64,000 bases of DNA from Herbiconiux sp. A18JL235 (GCF_040939305.1 NZ_CP162511.1:1736001-1800000); one strand, 5' to 3'. Counted from the first letter of the stretch, positions 34,261 to 43,584 are shown. Made by a program: numbers and translations. Notes: generated by a model from the sequence alone, not told the origin.

Positions 34261-34914
34261 ATGACGCAGATCGAAGCGAACGCCGCCGGTTCCGGGCTGC
34301 CGCCCGCCGAGGCCGTCCGCCCCGGCCGACGGCGCGATCACACCCGCGACGCCGACATCCTCACCGCGGCGATCGAGGTGCTCGCCGAAGAGGGCTACGA
34401 CGGCATGACCATCGACATGGTGGCGGCCCGGGCCAAGGCGGGTAAGGCGACGGTCTACCGGCGCTGGGCCTCGAAGGGCGAGCTCGTCGTCGACGCCGTC
34501 GCCTGCATGAAGCAGGGCGACATCGACTACGACGCCCTCCCCGACACCGGCACGCTGCGAGGCGACCTGGTGGCCATGATCAGGCCGCGCACCATCGAGG
34601 ACGCCGAGCGCAAGGTGCAGGTGATGGCCGGGCTCGCCTCCGTGCTCACGCGCTCGCCCGAGCTCGCCGGAGCCGTCGACGCCGCCATCATCGAACCCCG
34701 GGCGCGACTCAACCGTCTGTTCCTGCAGCGCGCCGTCGACAGGGGGGAGGCCTCTCCTGATTGCGACATCGACGTGCTCTCGAACGTGTCGGTCTCGATG
34801 GCCGCCTACCGGAGCCTGGTGCAGAAGAAGCCGGTCGACCGCGAGTTCCTGCTGAGCATCATCGACGGCGTCATCCTCCCCGCCGCCGGCATCGCGCCGG
34901 CCGCGCGCGGCTGA
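34261..34914 (+). CDS. TetR/AcrR-family repressor
   Basis: 217 residues. The helix-turn-helix reads ILTAAIEVLAEEGYDGMTIDMVAARA, then KATVYRRWASKGELV. The C-terminal half (about 80-217) is the ligand/dimerisation domain of the TetR_C type. It is divergent from the DHA2 exporter, with a palindromic site between them, the usual repressor-efflux arrangement. The ligand is unknown. Confidence 0.9.
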   Translation: MTQIEANAAGSGLPPAEAVRPGRRRDHTRDADILTAAIEVLAEEGYDGMTIDMVAARAKAGKATVYRRWASKGELVVDAVACMKQGDIDYDALPDTGTLRGDLVAMIRPRTIEDAERKVQVMAGLASVLTRSPELAGAVDAAIIEPRARLNRLFLQRAVDRGEASPDCDIDVLSNVSVSMAAYRSLVQKKPVDREFLLSIIDGVILPAAGIAPAARG

Positions 34915-34929
34915 GCCGCCCGATCCTGC

Positions 34930-35751
34930 CTACCTCGGGCGGGTGAGCTGTTCCGAGCGCTCCCAGAGGCCACGGGCCAGGGCGGGGTCGCGCGACTGCT
35001 TCGAACACCGGGCTGGCGCGCGCCTGGCATAGTAGCCGCCGCTCATCCAGTGGACGCCCTCCTCGCCGTCGGCGAGCCAGAGCAGCGTCTCCGCACCGTT
35101 CTCGGGGGAGCGGATGAAACGGCTGAGCCCCGTGCGGTAGAGCAGCCGCAGCGCGGTGCTCGAGTCGGCGGAGAAGCCCGTGGCGACGACGCCGGGGTGG
35201 AAGGCGGCGCTCAGCAGGCCATCGGCACGATACCGGCGATGCAGCTCGACGGTGAACAGGATGTTCGCGAGCTTCGACGCCCCGTAGGCGCGTTCGGGGC
35301 TGTACCGCCGCGCGGAGCCGAGGTCGTCGAGGTCGAGGGTGCCGCCGAAGCGGTGGGCCACGCTCGACGTGGTGATGACCCGCCCGCCCACGGGGAGCAT
35401 CCGGGGCAGGAGGAGCGTGGTCAACAGGAACGGCGCGAGGTGGTTCACCTGGAAGGTGAGCTCGTAGCCGTCGACGGTCACCGTGCGCTCGCCCATGATG
35501 CCGCCCGCGTTGTTGGCGAGCACGTCGATGCGCTCGTGCCTTTCCAGCAGCAGGTCGGCGAGGTCGCGCACCTCCTCGAGCCGGGAGAAGTCGGCGAGGT
35601 GGTGCTCGGCGCCGATGCCCTCGGCAACAGCGCGGGTCTTGTCGGGCGAGCGCCCCACCACGACGACGCGCTCGCCCTGGGCGGCGAAGGCCCGCGCCGC
35701 TGCGGCACCGATGCCGTCGCTGGCGCCCGTCACCACGATCGTCCTGTCCAT
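34930..35751 (-). CDS. Short-chain dehydrogenase/reductase
   Basis: 273 residues, classical SDR: TGASDGIG, NNAGG, and the catalytic Ser/Tyr/Lys as TSSVAH...YGASKLAN. The C-terminal region (PENGAETLLWLADGEEG, GGYYARR) resembles retinol-dehydrogenase-like SDRs of unknown substrate. TAGGGT lies eight bases before the ATG. It is divergent from the nuclease-helicase gene and converges on the TetR gene (15-bp gap). Confidence 0.85.
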   Translation of the reverse strand: MDRTIVVTGASDGIGAAAARAFAAQGERVVVVGRSPDKTRAVAEGIGAEHHLADFSRLEEVRDLADLLLERHERIDVLANNAGGIMGERTVTVDGYELTFQVNHLAPFLLTTLLLPRMLPVGGRVITTSSVAHRFGGTLDLDDLGSARRYSPERAYGASKLANILFTVELHRRYRADGLLSAAFHPGVVATGFSADSSTALRLLYRTGLSRFIRSPENGAETLLWLADGEEGVHWMSGGYYARRAPARCSKQSRDPALARGLWERSEQLTRPR

Positions 35752-35792
35752 GGTGCTCGACCCTAGCCCCGTCGGCTGTCAGTGGCCCCGAC

Positions 35793-35818
35793 TAGCCTGG
35801 GGCGTGACAGAGAGGGAG
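35793..35818 (+). promoter_or_regulatory. -10 box TAGCCT and RBS of the nuclease-helicase gene
   Basis: TAGCCT (35793-35798) would start transcription near 35805. AGGGAG (35813-35818) is five bases before GTG 35824. Confidence 0.5.
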
Positions 35819-35823
35819 TGCAG

Positions 35824-38800
35824 GTGATAGTCGTCGACGGCCCGGTGGTGTTCTACAGCGCCACCGATCTCACCGCCGCTGCGCGCTGCGAGTTCAACCT
35901 GGTGCGCCGACTCGACGCCAAGCTCGGGCGCGTGGAGACGCCGCCCGACCCCGACGACCCCATGCTCGAGCGTGCGGCGAGGCTCGGCGACCGCCACGAG
36001 GAGCGGGTGCTCGAGCAGTACCGGGAGCGGTTCGGCCCCTACCGCCCCGACGAGGGTCGCGGCGTCGCCGAGATCGACCGCCCCGAGCGGGCCTTCCCCG
36101 ACGGTCTCGAGACGGCGAAAGAGGAGTCGCTCGCCGCCCTGCGGGCCGGTGCCGATGTGGTGTTCCAGGCGGCGTTCTTCGACGGCCGCTTCCTCGGGTA
36201 CGCCGATTTCCTGGTGAGGGTCGAGGGCGGGGAGGGCGAGGCCCCCCGTTACGCGGTCTTCGACACGAAGCTTGCGCGGCGGGCGAAGGTGACAGCGCTC
36301 CTTCAGGTCGCCGCCTACGCCGATCAGCTCGAGCGCTCGGGAATCCCGGTCGAGCAGCAGGTGCACCTGCTGCTCGGCGACGGGTCGACCTCGAGTCACG
36401 CCCTCCGCGACATCCTTCCCGTCTACCTCGATCGGCGCGAGCGGCTCGAGCGTCTTCTCGACTCACGGCTTGACGAGGAGGCCGTGCAGTGGGGCGACCC
36501 GCGGTACACCGCGTGCGGCCGCTGCGAGGTCTGCCAGCCCGAGGTCGAGCTGCACCGCGACCTGCTGCTGGTGGCAGGTATGCGCCCGTCGCAGCGCGAA
36601 CGCCTGCGCGCCGCCGGAATCACCACCATCGACGAACTCGCCGCGTCGACGGGAGCCGTACCCGCGCTGGCCGCCTCCACCCTCGAGTCGCTGCGCGACC
36701 AGGCACGCATGCAGGCGGCACCGCCCGCCGGTCTGCCGAGCGCGGGCGGGCTCGTCTACCGCGTCTACGACCCCGCACCACTCGGCGCTCTGCCCGAGCC
36801 CGACGAGGGAGACATCTTCTTCGACTTCGAGGGCGACCCGCTGTACACCGAGGGCGACGGGCACGACTGGGGTCTCGACTACCTCTTCGGCCTCGTCGAA
36901 CACGACCCGGTCGTGCCGGGTGCGACAGTCTTCCGGCCGTTCTGGGCCCACGATCACGCCGAGGAGAAGGCCGCGCTGGTGGCCTTCCTCGACCATGTCA
37001 CCGCGCGGCTCCGCCGGCATCCCGGCCTGCACGTCTACCACTACGCCAACTACGAGCGGGCGCATCTGCAGTCGCTCTGCGCCCGTCACGGAGTGGGGGA
37101 GGAGCAGCTCGACGAGTTGCTGCGCCGCGGAGTGCTCGTCGACCTCTACCCGCTGGTGAAGAAATCGATCAGGGTCGGTTCCCCCTCCTACGGGTTGAAG
37201 AAGCTCGAGCCGCTCTACATGGGCGACCGCTACCGCGCCAGCGAGGTCACCACCGGCGCCGACTCGATCACGGCGTACGTGCACTACGCGCAGCTGCGCG
37301 AGGCCGGGCGCACCGATCCCGTGGCGGCGGCCGAGGCCGTGGAGCAGTTGCGCCAGATCGCCGACTACAACGAGTACGACTGCGTCAGCACCCTGGGGCT
37401 CCGCGACTGGCTGCGCGATCGCGCCGCCGAGAACGGCGTGCGACCCGACCCTCCCGTCTCCCCACCGGAGCCGAGCGATGAGGAGGAGGTCGCGCCGCCC
37501 AGCCGGAGCGAGATCGAGGCGGCCTTCGAGCCCAGTGCCCTGCACGAGGCGCTGCAGGCCTGGATCGGTCATCTCCCCGCTGGTCGGGCTTCCGACGGCG
37601 GCGCCGATGGCGACCGCACCGCGGATCAGACTGCGCTGGCGCTCGCCGCCGCAGCCATCGACTACCACCGCCGCGAGGAGAAGTCGTTCTGGTGGGAGCA
37701 CTACAACCGGCTCGACCAGCCGGTCGAGGAGTGGGCGGAGAGCCGAGACGTGCTCGTCGTCAGCGCTGCGCGCGTCGACGACGAGTGGTCGAGCGACGGA
37801 GCGCGTCGCGCGGAGCGCCGACTGGTGCGACTGCGCGGTGAGCTCGCGCCGGGCAGCCGACTGGAGGCGGGGGCGAGCCGGCGTTTCGTCGTGTACGACC
37901 CACCGCACCCGTGGCCCTCGCCGCGCTCTCGGGCGAGCGAGCGGGTCGCGCACGACCGCACCCTCATCACCGACGTCACCGTCGCGACCGACGGTGCCAC
38001 CGTGTATCACCTCGAGGAGGCGCTGCCCGTGGGCGGCGAACGATACCGGGCGACGCCCCTGGCCGTGGTGCCGGCTCGACCGCCCATGACGGCCCCGCTG
38101 CAGGCGGCGATCACCTCGTGGGGTCGTGCGCTCGCGACCGCGCTTCCCGCCTTCCCGGCCGACGCCGCCGTCGATCTGCTGCGCCGGATACCCCCTCGCC
38201 GGCGTGACGGCGGTGGTCCCGAACCGGTGGGGCCCGACGGCATGCCCGGGGCCATTCGCGACACGCTCCTGGCACTCGACGACTCCTATCTCGCCGTGCA
38301 GGGCCCGCCGGGAACCGGTAAGACCTACACCGGTGCCCGGGTGATCGCCGAGCTCGTGCGCGATCACGGCTGGACGGTGGGCGTGGTCGGCCAGTCGCAC
38401 GCCGTCGTCGAGAACATGCTCGGTGCCGTGGTGCGGGCGGGCCTCGATGCCGGGTCGGTGGCGAAGGTCGACGAGCAGGAGAACACCCCCTACACGGCAC
38501 TCCCGAAGCGCCCGAACGGTCTCGGCCGGTACCTGCACGAGGCAGCCGATGCCGGCCGGGGCGTTGTCGTGGGCGGAACGGCGTGGGACTTCACGAACGT
38601 CGGTCGGGTGCCTCGGCGGCGCCTCGACCTGCTCGTCGTTGACGAGGCGGGGCAGTACTCGCTCGCGAACACCATCGCCGTCAGCGTCGCCGCGCGCAAC
38701 CTGTTGCTGCTCGGCGACCCTCAGCAGCTTCCCCAGGTGAGCCAGGGCGTGCATCCGGAGGCCGTCGACAGCTCGGCCCTCGGCTGGCTGAGCGACGGCC

Positions 38801-39504
38801 ACGACGTGCTGCCGGCGAACCTCGGCTACTTCCTCGACCGCAGCTGGCGCATGCACCCCGCCGTCTGCGCCCCGGTGAGTGAGCTCTCCTACGAGGGGGC
38901 CCTGCACTCGAAGCTGCCCGAGACCACGGATCGCTCGCTGGAGGGCGTGGCGCCCGGGCTCACCGTGCATCCGGTCGTGCATCACGGCGACTCGACGTCG
39001 TCGGTGGCGGAGGCCGAGACGGTCGTGCAGATCGTGAGGAGTGTGCTCGGTCATCGGTGGCTCGACGGCGACGCGGTGGCGGGTGGCGGCGACCGTGTGG
39101 AGACGGGTCGAGACGGAGACGGTGCGCGTCCGCTCGGCGTCGACGACGTCATCGTCGTCGCGCCCTACAACGCGCAGGTCGAGACGGTTCGCGCCGCCCT
39201 CGCCGCGGCGGGCCTCGAGGGTGTGCCGGTCGGCACGGTCGACAAGTTCCAGGGGCGCGAAGCCGTGGTGGCCATCGTCAGCCTCGCCGCCTCCTCGGCG
39301 GCCGAGGTGCCGCGCGGCATGGAGTTCCTTCTCATGAAGAACCGCCTGAACGTCGCGATCTCGCGGGCCATGTGGGCGGCACACCTGGTGTTCTCGCCCG
39401 CGCTCGCCGACCACCTGCCTTACGACGCTCGCGAGCTCGCCACGCTCTCGGCGTTCCTTCGGCTCAGTCGAGCGGCTCCCAGCGACCCTGCACCATCCGG
39501 GTGA
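35824..39504 (+). CDS. TM0106-type RecB/Cas4-like nuclease fused to an SF1 helicase
   Basis: 1226 residues. The N-terminal nuclease has D128 in GYADFL, D147 and K149 in FDTKLAR, and Q161/Y165 (QxxxY), the RecB/Cas4 motifs. Cys22 with Cys231, Cys234 and Cys237 could hold a 4Fe-4S cluster, as in Cas4/AddB. A second exonuclease-like segment (FFDFEGDP, about residues 337-344) and a YNEYDC motif follow. The helicase half has Walker A GPPGTGKTYTGA (about 827), VVDEAGQYS (about 938) and VDKFQGREA (about 1138), Upf1/Dna2-like. It probably processes DNA ends in repair or defence. Confidence 0.88.
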   Translation: MIVVDGPVVFYSATDLTAAARCEFNLVRRLDAKLGRVETPPDPDDPMLERAARLGDRHEERVLEQYRERFGPYRPDEGRGVAEIDRPERAFPDGLETAKEESLAALRAGADVVFQAAFFDGRFLGYADFLVRVEGGEGEAPRYAVFDTKLARRAKVTALLQVAAYADQLERSGIPVEQQVHLLLGDGSTSSHALRDILPVYLDRRERLERLLDSRLDEEAVQWGDPRYTACGRCEVCQPEVELHRDLLLVAGMRPSQRERLRAAGITTIDELAASTGAVPALAASTLESLRDQARMQAAPPAGLPSAGGLVYRVYDPAPLGALPEPDEGDIFFDFEGDPLYTEGDGHDWGLDYLFGLVEHDPVVPGATVFRPFWAHDHAEEKAALVAFLDHVTARLRRHPGLHVYHYANYERAHLQSLCARHGVGEEQLDELLRRGVLVDLYPLVKKSIRVGSPSYGLKKLEPLYMGDRYRASEVTTGADSITAYVHYAQLREAGRTDPVAAAEAVEQLRQIADYNEYDCVSTLGLRDWLRDRAAENGVRPDPPVSPPEPSDEEEVAPPSRSEIEAAFEPSALHEALQAWIGHLPAGRASDGGADGDRTADQTALALAAAAIDYHRREEKSFWWEHYNRLDQPVEEWAESRDVLVVSAARVDDEWSSDGARRAERRLVRLRGELAPGSRLEAGASRRFVVYDPPHPWPSPRSRASERVAHDRTLITDVTVATDGATVYHLEEALPVGGERYRATPLAVVPARPPMTAPLQAAITSWGRALATALPAFPADAAVDLLRRIPPRRRDGGGPEPVGPDGMPGAIRDTLLALDDSYLAVQGPPGTGKTYTGARVIAELVRDHGWTVGVVGQSHAVVENMLGAVVRAGLDAGSVAKVDEQENTPYTALPKRPNGLGRYLHEAADAGRGVVVGGTAWDFTNVGRVPRRRLDLLVVDEAGQYSLANTIAVSVAARNLLLLGDPQQLPQVSQGVHPEAVDSSALGWLSDGHDVLPANLGYFLDRSWRMHPAVCAPVSELSYEGALHSKLPETTDRSLEGVAPGLTVHPVVHHGDSTSSVAEAETVVQIVRSVLGHRWLDGDAVAGGGDRVETGRDGDGARPLGVDDVIVVAPYNAQVETVRAALAAAGLEGVPVGTVDKFQGREAVVAIVSLAASSAAEVPRGMEFLLMKNRLNVAISRAMWAAHLVFSPALADHLPYDARELATLSAFLRLSRAAPSDPAPSG

Positions 39505-39754
39505 GCTGCCAGGCGATCGGCTGAGCCGACACGCGGGCACCGTCGATGCCCTGCTCGGCGACGAGGAAGGCCGCCTCATCGCCGTCGGCGGTGAACCGCA
39601 CGGTGACGCGTGGCGAGCCGGCGACCACGGCGATGTCCGACGACTCCACGACGGTGTAGTCGGCGATGGCCTGGGTGAGCGTGGGCAGCACGGTCTCGGG
39701 CTTCACGCCCAGCTCGAGGGGGCCGACGATCATGGTGACGCGATAGGAGCTCAT
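39464..39754 (-). CDS. Small conserved hypothetical protein
   Basis: 96 residues with no recognised domain. Composition and the start MSSYRVTMIVGPLELG with alternating strands (PRVTVRFTADGD) look like a compact alpha/beta protein. The C-terminus overlaps the nuclease-helicase gene by 41 bp. TAGCCT lies seven bases before the ATG, so it has its own leaderless promoter, back to back with that of the SRPBCC gene. Confidence 0.6.
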   Translation of the reverse strand: MSSYRVTMIVGPLELGVKPETVLPTLTQAIADYTVVESSDIAVVAGSPRVTVRFTADGDEAAFLVAEQGIDGARVSAQPIAWQLTRMVQGRWEPLD

Positions 39755-39812
39755 GCCCCCAAGGCTAGAGCGTCAGCTGTGGCGTGCTGCACCCACCGGC
39801 TACGGTGGGGGA
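39755..39812. promoter_or_regulatory. Divergent pair of leaderless promoters
   Basis: Minus strand: TAGCCT (39762-39767) plus seven bases to ATG 39754. Plus strand: TACGGT (39801-39806) plus six bases to ATG 39813. The whole intergenic region is 58 bp. Confidence 0.6.
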
Positions 39813-40337
39813 ATGGAGCTCGTGCGGTTCACTGTCGACGCCCTCGCCGCCGTGCCGGCGCAGCTCGCGTTCGACCGGGTGGTGCCGCGCGACGACAGCA
39901 CGCTGTTCACGGGGTACCTCGTGCTGCCGGCGGTCGCCGGGGTGCGCGGAGCCACCGGTCCGTGGAACGTGGTGGGTCAGGAGCGCACCGTGCTGCTCTC
40001 CGACGGCGGCAGCTTCCGCGAACGGATCACCCGCTACGACCGACCCGATCGGCCCGAGGCGGAGGGGAGGTTCGACTACGCGGTCGATCGGTTCACGGGC
40101 ATCCTGTCGCTGCTCGTCTCCGACGCAGAGGCCCGCTGGCGGTACCGGCCTGCGCCGGTGGCCGACGGGCCCAACGGGCTCGACTTCGCCACCTCGGGCT
40201 CGGTCATCGAGTGGAGCTACGCCTACCGCCCCCTGCCGGGCAGGACGTTCCTGGTGCGGCGGGTGATCGGCCCGATCTGGATGCGCTACATGCACCGCAG
40301 CATCGCCGTCTGCGCGCGGGTGGCGGAGACCGGGTGA
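39813..40337 (+). CDS. SRPBCC (START/polyketide-cyclase-like) family protein, tentative
   Basis: 174 residues. Alternating beta strands with a C-terminal helix, FDRVVPRDDSTLF near the start and EWSYAYRPLPGRTF suggest the SRPBCC hydrophobic-cavity fold; no catalytic residues are certain. Its stop overlaps the start of the ATP-grasp/acyltransferase gene (GTGA), so both are made from one leaderless mRNA and presumably act together. Confidence 0.6.
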   Translation: MELVRFTVDALAAVPAQLAFDRVVPRDDSTLFTGYLVLPAVAGVRGATGPWNVVGQERTVLLSDGGSFRERITRYDRPDRPEAEGRFDYAVDRFTGILSLLVSDAEARWRYRPAPVADGPNGLDFATSGSVIEWSYAYRPLPGRTFLVRRVIGPIWMRYMHRSIAVCARVAETG

Positions 40338-42775
40338 GCGCGAGCGTTGCCGACACCGGGGTGCCTGGCCGTCGCGTGCTGGTGACGGGGTCGAGGGCGC
40401 CCGTCGCGCTCGATCTGGCTCGCCTCTTCGCCGCCGACGGCGCCACCGTCTTCACCGCCGACAGCGAGCCGGCACTCGCCTCCCGGTCGCGAGCCGTGAC
40501 CCGGGCGTATCGCGTCCCCTCGGCTCGGTTCCGGCCCGAGGAGTACCGCGCGGCCGTCGCCGGCATCGTGTCGCGGCATGGTGTCGATCTCGTGGTGCCC
40601 ACCTGCGAGGAGGTCTTCTGGCTCGCCGCCGGAGGCGGGGCAGGCGGGGCAGGCGAGGGAGGCGAGGGCCCGGCGGCGGTTCTCGGTCGCGCCCTCTTCG
40701 CTCCCGATCCGCCGACCCTGACCCGCCTCCATGACAAGGCGGCCTTCGTCACCCTCGTCGGCACGCTCGGACTCCGAGCGCCGGAGACCGAGGTCGTCAC
40801 CACGGGGATCGCTTGGCGTCGTCGCTCGGCGGCCCGGGGTGCAGGCGCCCCGGAGCTCATCGCCAAGCCGGCGTTCTCCCGCTTCGGAACGCGGGTGATG
40901 CGCATCGGCCGGGGTGAGCCGCTGCCGACGCTCGGCGGCCTCCACCCCCACGCCCCCTGGCTCCTTCAGGAACGGGTGCTGGGCGAGGAACTGTGCGTCT
41001 CGGCGATCGCCGTCGCCGGCCGCCTCACAGCCTTCGTCGCCTACCGCCCCGCCTGGCGCCTCGGCGCCGGGGCCGGAGTCGCCTTCGAGCGCCTCGACCA
41101 CCGCACCGGCGCGGCCGCCGAGGCCTTCGCAGCGGCCTCCCGCCTCGCCGCCGCCCTCGACCTCACCGGTCAGTTCGGCCTCGACCTCATCGCCGCACCG
41201 GAGGGTGTCACTCTTCTCGAATGCAACCCCCGCGCCACCAGCGGTGTGCATCTCTTCACCCCGGCCGACGGGCTGCCCCGTGCCTTCGAACTCACCGACC
41301 GCACCCGATCACGCGACGGTCTCGTCACGGCGTCACGGAGGGCCGCGCGGCTCGGGCTGCCGCACCTGATGGCCGCCGGAAGCATCCGGAACCGTCGCGA
41401 CGCCGCCACCTTCCTCGGTCTGCTGCGCGCACCGGATGCGCTGGTCACCCGCCACGACGGCGTCGGCACCCCGGCGCTCCTCCGCTCGCTCGCCGTGCAG
41501 TTGCGCACCGCCGTCACCCGAGGTGTTCCGCTCACGGCCGCCTCCACCCACGACCTCGAATGGAACGGGCCCGGCGCCCGCGGCTCGGGGCGCGACCCCG
41601 GCTGGGGAGCGCGTCTCGTCGAGGAGGTCGGCCGCTCCGGCGGCCTCGCGTCGCTCGCGCCCAACCTCGCGGGCGAGATGACCTCGGTGCGCGTATCGGG
41701 CGAGAGCGTGCCGGTCACCGTCCCCCCGCCGCTCCCGCCGTCGCCGGTGTCGCCACCGCAGCCGCCGGCCGATCGCGGGCCCGCCGATCGCAGGCCGGCC
41801 GATCGCGGGCCCGCCGAGGGCCTCAGCTATGTGATCGCGCCCCGCACGCACTTCATCGGCTATGCGCGCGAGGAACTCGGCGAACTCGACTCCCGCACCC
41901 TCCGTGCCGTCGCCGGTGCGGTGATCGCGGTGCTCGATCGCCTCGTCGCCCCCGCGCGCCTGGACCGCACGGTGATCGTCGGCAACGGCGTGGTCTCGAC
42001 GAACCTGCTCCCCGAGCTCGACGAGCGGGAACTCCGCACCCTCACCGAGGCCCTCGCCCGCGAGCATCCCGACTCGGCGATCGCCTGGCGCAGCGTGCAC
42101 GGCCGGCGCAGCACGAACCCCGAGGTGCTCCGGCGCGCCGGGTACCGCCTCATCCCGTCGCGCAGCGTGCTCTTCACTCCGACCACCACGGGGGAGTGGG
42201 AGCGGCTTCGCGACGCCGCGCGCGATCGGGCGGTCTTCGAGCGCTCGGGGTACCGGGAGGTCGACGCGCCGCTCGACCCGGCGACCGGCGCGTCGCCGCT
42301 CGAGCTCCGCGAGCGCATCGCCGAACTCTACGGCCTGCTCTACGTCGAGAAGTACTCGGCGCTCAATCCGCGGTACACGGCCGAGTTCGTCGCGGCCGCC
42401 CAGCGCGCGGGCTTCCTCCGCTTCGTGCTCCTGCAGCGAGCCGACGGCAGTGTCGACGGCGTGTTCGGGTACTCGGTCGCTCACGGATACCTGGCCGCGC
42501 CCGTCTTCGGCTACGACACCGCGCTGCCGCAGCGGCTCGGTCTCTACCGCATGCTGAGCCTGCAGGTGGCGCGGCGTGCCCATGCGGCAGGCGTCGAGCT
42601 GCACAACTCCAGCGGCGTCGCCGCGTTCAAGCGCCACCGCGGTGCCGAGCCCGAAATCGAGTACACCGCCGTCTTCACGCGCCACCTTCCCTGGCCTCGC
42701 CGTCTCGGTTGGGCGGCGCTCGAGCACGTCGTGCGCGGCATCGCCGTGCCGTTGGTGACTCGCGCGGGCCTGTGA
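40334..42775 (+). CDS. ATP-grasp ligase fused to a GNAT-like acyltransferase domain
   Basis: 813 residues. The N-terminal half begins with a Rossmann-like RVLVTGSRAPVALDLARLF and continues as an ATP-grasp carboxylate-amine ligase (LIAKPAFSRFGTRV for ATP; LLQERVLGEELCVSAIA; FGLDLIAAPEGVTLLECNPR with the metal-binding ECNPR). A Pro-rich linker with an ADRGPADR repeat spans about 462-497. The C-terminal part (about 498-813) looks like an acyl-CoA N-acyltransferase fold (LYGLLYVEKYSALNP, HRGAEPEIEY). It may join two substrates and acylate the product. I know no characterised homologue of this fusion. Confidence 0.7.
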   Translation: MSASVADTGVPGRRVLVTGSRAPVALDLARLFAADGATVFTADSEPALASRSRAVTRAYRVPSARFRPEEYRAAVAGIVSRHGVDLVVPTCEEVFWLAAGGGAGGAGEGGEGPAAVLGRALFAPDPPTLTRLHDKAAFVTLVGTLGLRAPETEVVTTGIAWRRRSAARGAGAPELIAKPAFSRFGTRVMRIGRGEPLPTLGGLHPHAPWLLQERVLGEELCVSAIAVAGRLTAFVAYRPAWRLGAGAGVAFERLDHRTGAAAEAFAAASRLAAALDLTGQFGLDLIAAPEGVTLLECNPRATSGVHLFTPADGLPRAFELTDRTRSRDGLVTASRRAARLGLPHLMAAGSIRNRRDAATFLGLLRAPDALVTRHDGVGTPALLRSLAVQLRTAVTRGVPLTAASTHDLEWNGPGARGSGRDPGWGARLVEEVGRSGGLASLAPNLAGEMTSVRVSGESVPVTVPPPLPPSPVSPPQPPADRGPADRRPADRGPAEGLSYVIAPRTHFIGYAREELGELDSRTLRAVAGAVIAVLDRLVAPARLDRTVIVGNGVVSTNLLPELDERELRTLTEALAREHPDSAIAWRSVHGRRSTNPEVLRRAGYRLIPSRSVLFTPTTTGEWERLRDAARDRAVFERSGYREVDAPLDPATGASPLELRERIAELYGLLYVEKYSALNPRYTAEFVAAAQRAGFLRFVLLQRADGSVDGVFGYSVAHGYLAAPVFGYDTALPQRLGLYRMLSLQVARRAHAAGVELHNSSGVAAFKRHRGAEPEIEYTAVFTRHLPWPRRLGWAALEHVVRGIAVPLVTRAGL

Positions 42776-42877
42776 CAGCCATGAGACTTCATCACATGTG
42801 GTGTTAGTGCCGGGTGCAGTGACACATGCGTCGGTGAAGCTCTGGTTGCGCGGGCGTCGGGCAGGTAGGCATGGTGT

Positions 42878-43183
42878 GTGAGTTCGACGCCTTCCGACGC
42901 AGCACGGCTGCTGGGCTCCCGCATCCGTGATGAGCGACAGAAGTTCGCGATCAACCAGATGGAGCTCGCCGAACTCGCGGGCCTGCACTTCACCAACCTG
43001 GGCAAGATCGAACGCGGGCAGGCGAACCCGTCGCTGCACACCATCCTGCGCATCGCCGGGGCCCTCAACCTGAACCCCGCGGTGCTCGTCGACGGCATGA
43101 CCGCCGACATGCTGCCCGACCGGCCGCACAAGATCACCGTCGCCGATCTCATCAGGGCCCGCGAGCAGGGCAGCGTCGACTGA
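42878..43183 (+). CDS. XRE-family HTH regulator
   Basis: 101 residues. The helix-turn-helix is clear: INQMELAELAGLHFTNLGKIERGQANPSLHTILRIAGALNL, close to the phage-repressor/SinR type. The short C-terminal tail has no ligand domain. GTG 42878 has no Shine-Dalgarno. The 102-bp gap upstream carries an imperfect CATGTG...CACATG dyad (about 42796-42828) that could be its own operator. Confidence 0.83.
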   Translation: MSSTPSDAARLLGSRIRDERQKFAINQMELAELAGLHFTNLGKIERGQANPSLHTILRIAGALNLNPAVLVDGMTADMLPDRPHKITVADLIRAREQGSVD

Positions 43184-43197
43184 GCCGTCGCTCGCAC

Positions 43198-43503
43198 CTA
43201 GAAGCTGATGCGCCAGAGGTACTCGTCACCCCCCGGCCGGAACCAGCGCACCACGAGCACCGTGCCGACCGACAGGCCGGTGCCCCGGATGCGCAGGCGC
43301 AGTCGTTCGCCCGGCTGCAGCAGCACGGGGGGTGTCGCCCGCATGAGACCGGGGCCGAGCAGGCTGAAGGAGATGCCGCGCAGAGGCTCGTCGCCGATGT
43401 TCTTCAGGGTGTAGCTGTGCGGAGCGTCGCGCCGGTCGAGACGGAGCGGCACGGGGTAGGCGGTCGGGAGCGAGCGTGGTTCGGAGAGTGAGCTGGTTGC
43501 CAT
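43198..43503 (-). CDS. Hypothetical protein next to the Wzm/Wzt exporter
   Basis: 101 residues. A beta-rich pattern (HSYTLKNIGDEPLRGISFSLLGPG, then LLQPGERLRLRIRGTGL) resembles an Ig-like/DUF11 fold, with no signal peptide. It lies 81 bp after the exporter ATPase on the same strand, so it may be co-transcribed with it. It converges on the XRE gene (14-bp gap). Function unknown. Confidence 0.6.
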   Translation of the reverse strand: MATSSLSEPRSLPTAYPVPLRLDRRDAPHSYTLKNIGDEPLRGISFSLLGPGLMRATPPVLLQPGERLRLRIRGTGLSVGTVLVVRWFRPGGDEYLWRISF

Positions 43504-43584
43504 GCCGGAAGTGAAGACCCGACCACCGACGCTCGGGGCCGATATCCGCCCTGTCGCCGCAGAGCTGTGGAGAACCGGTGCAGA

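Noticed and set aside
42866..42871. TAGGCA as a leaderless -10 of the XRE gene
   Set aside because: It lacks the final T of TANNNT; it was not counted with the clear cases.
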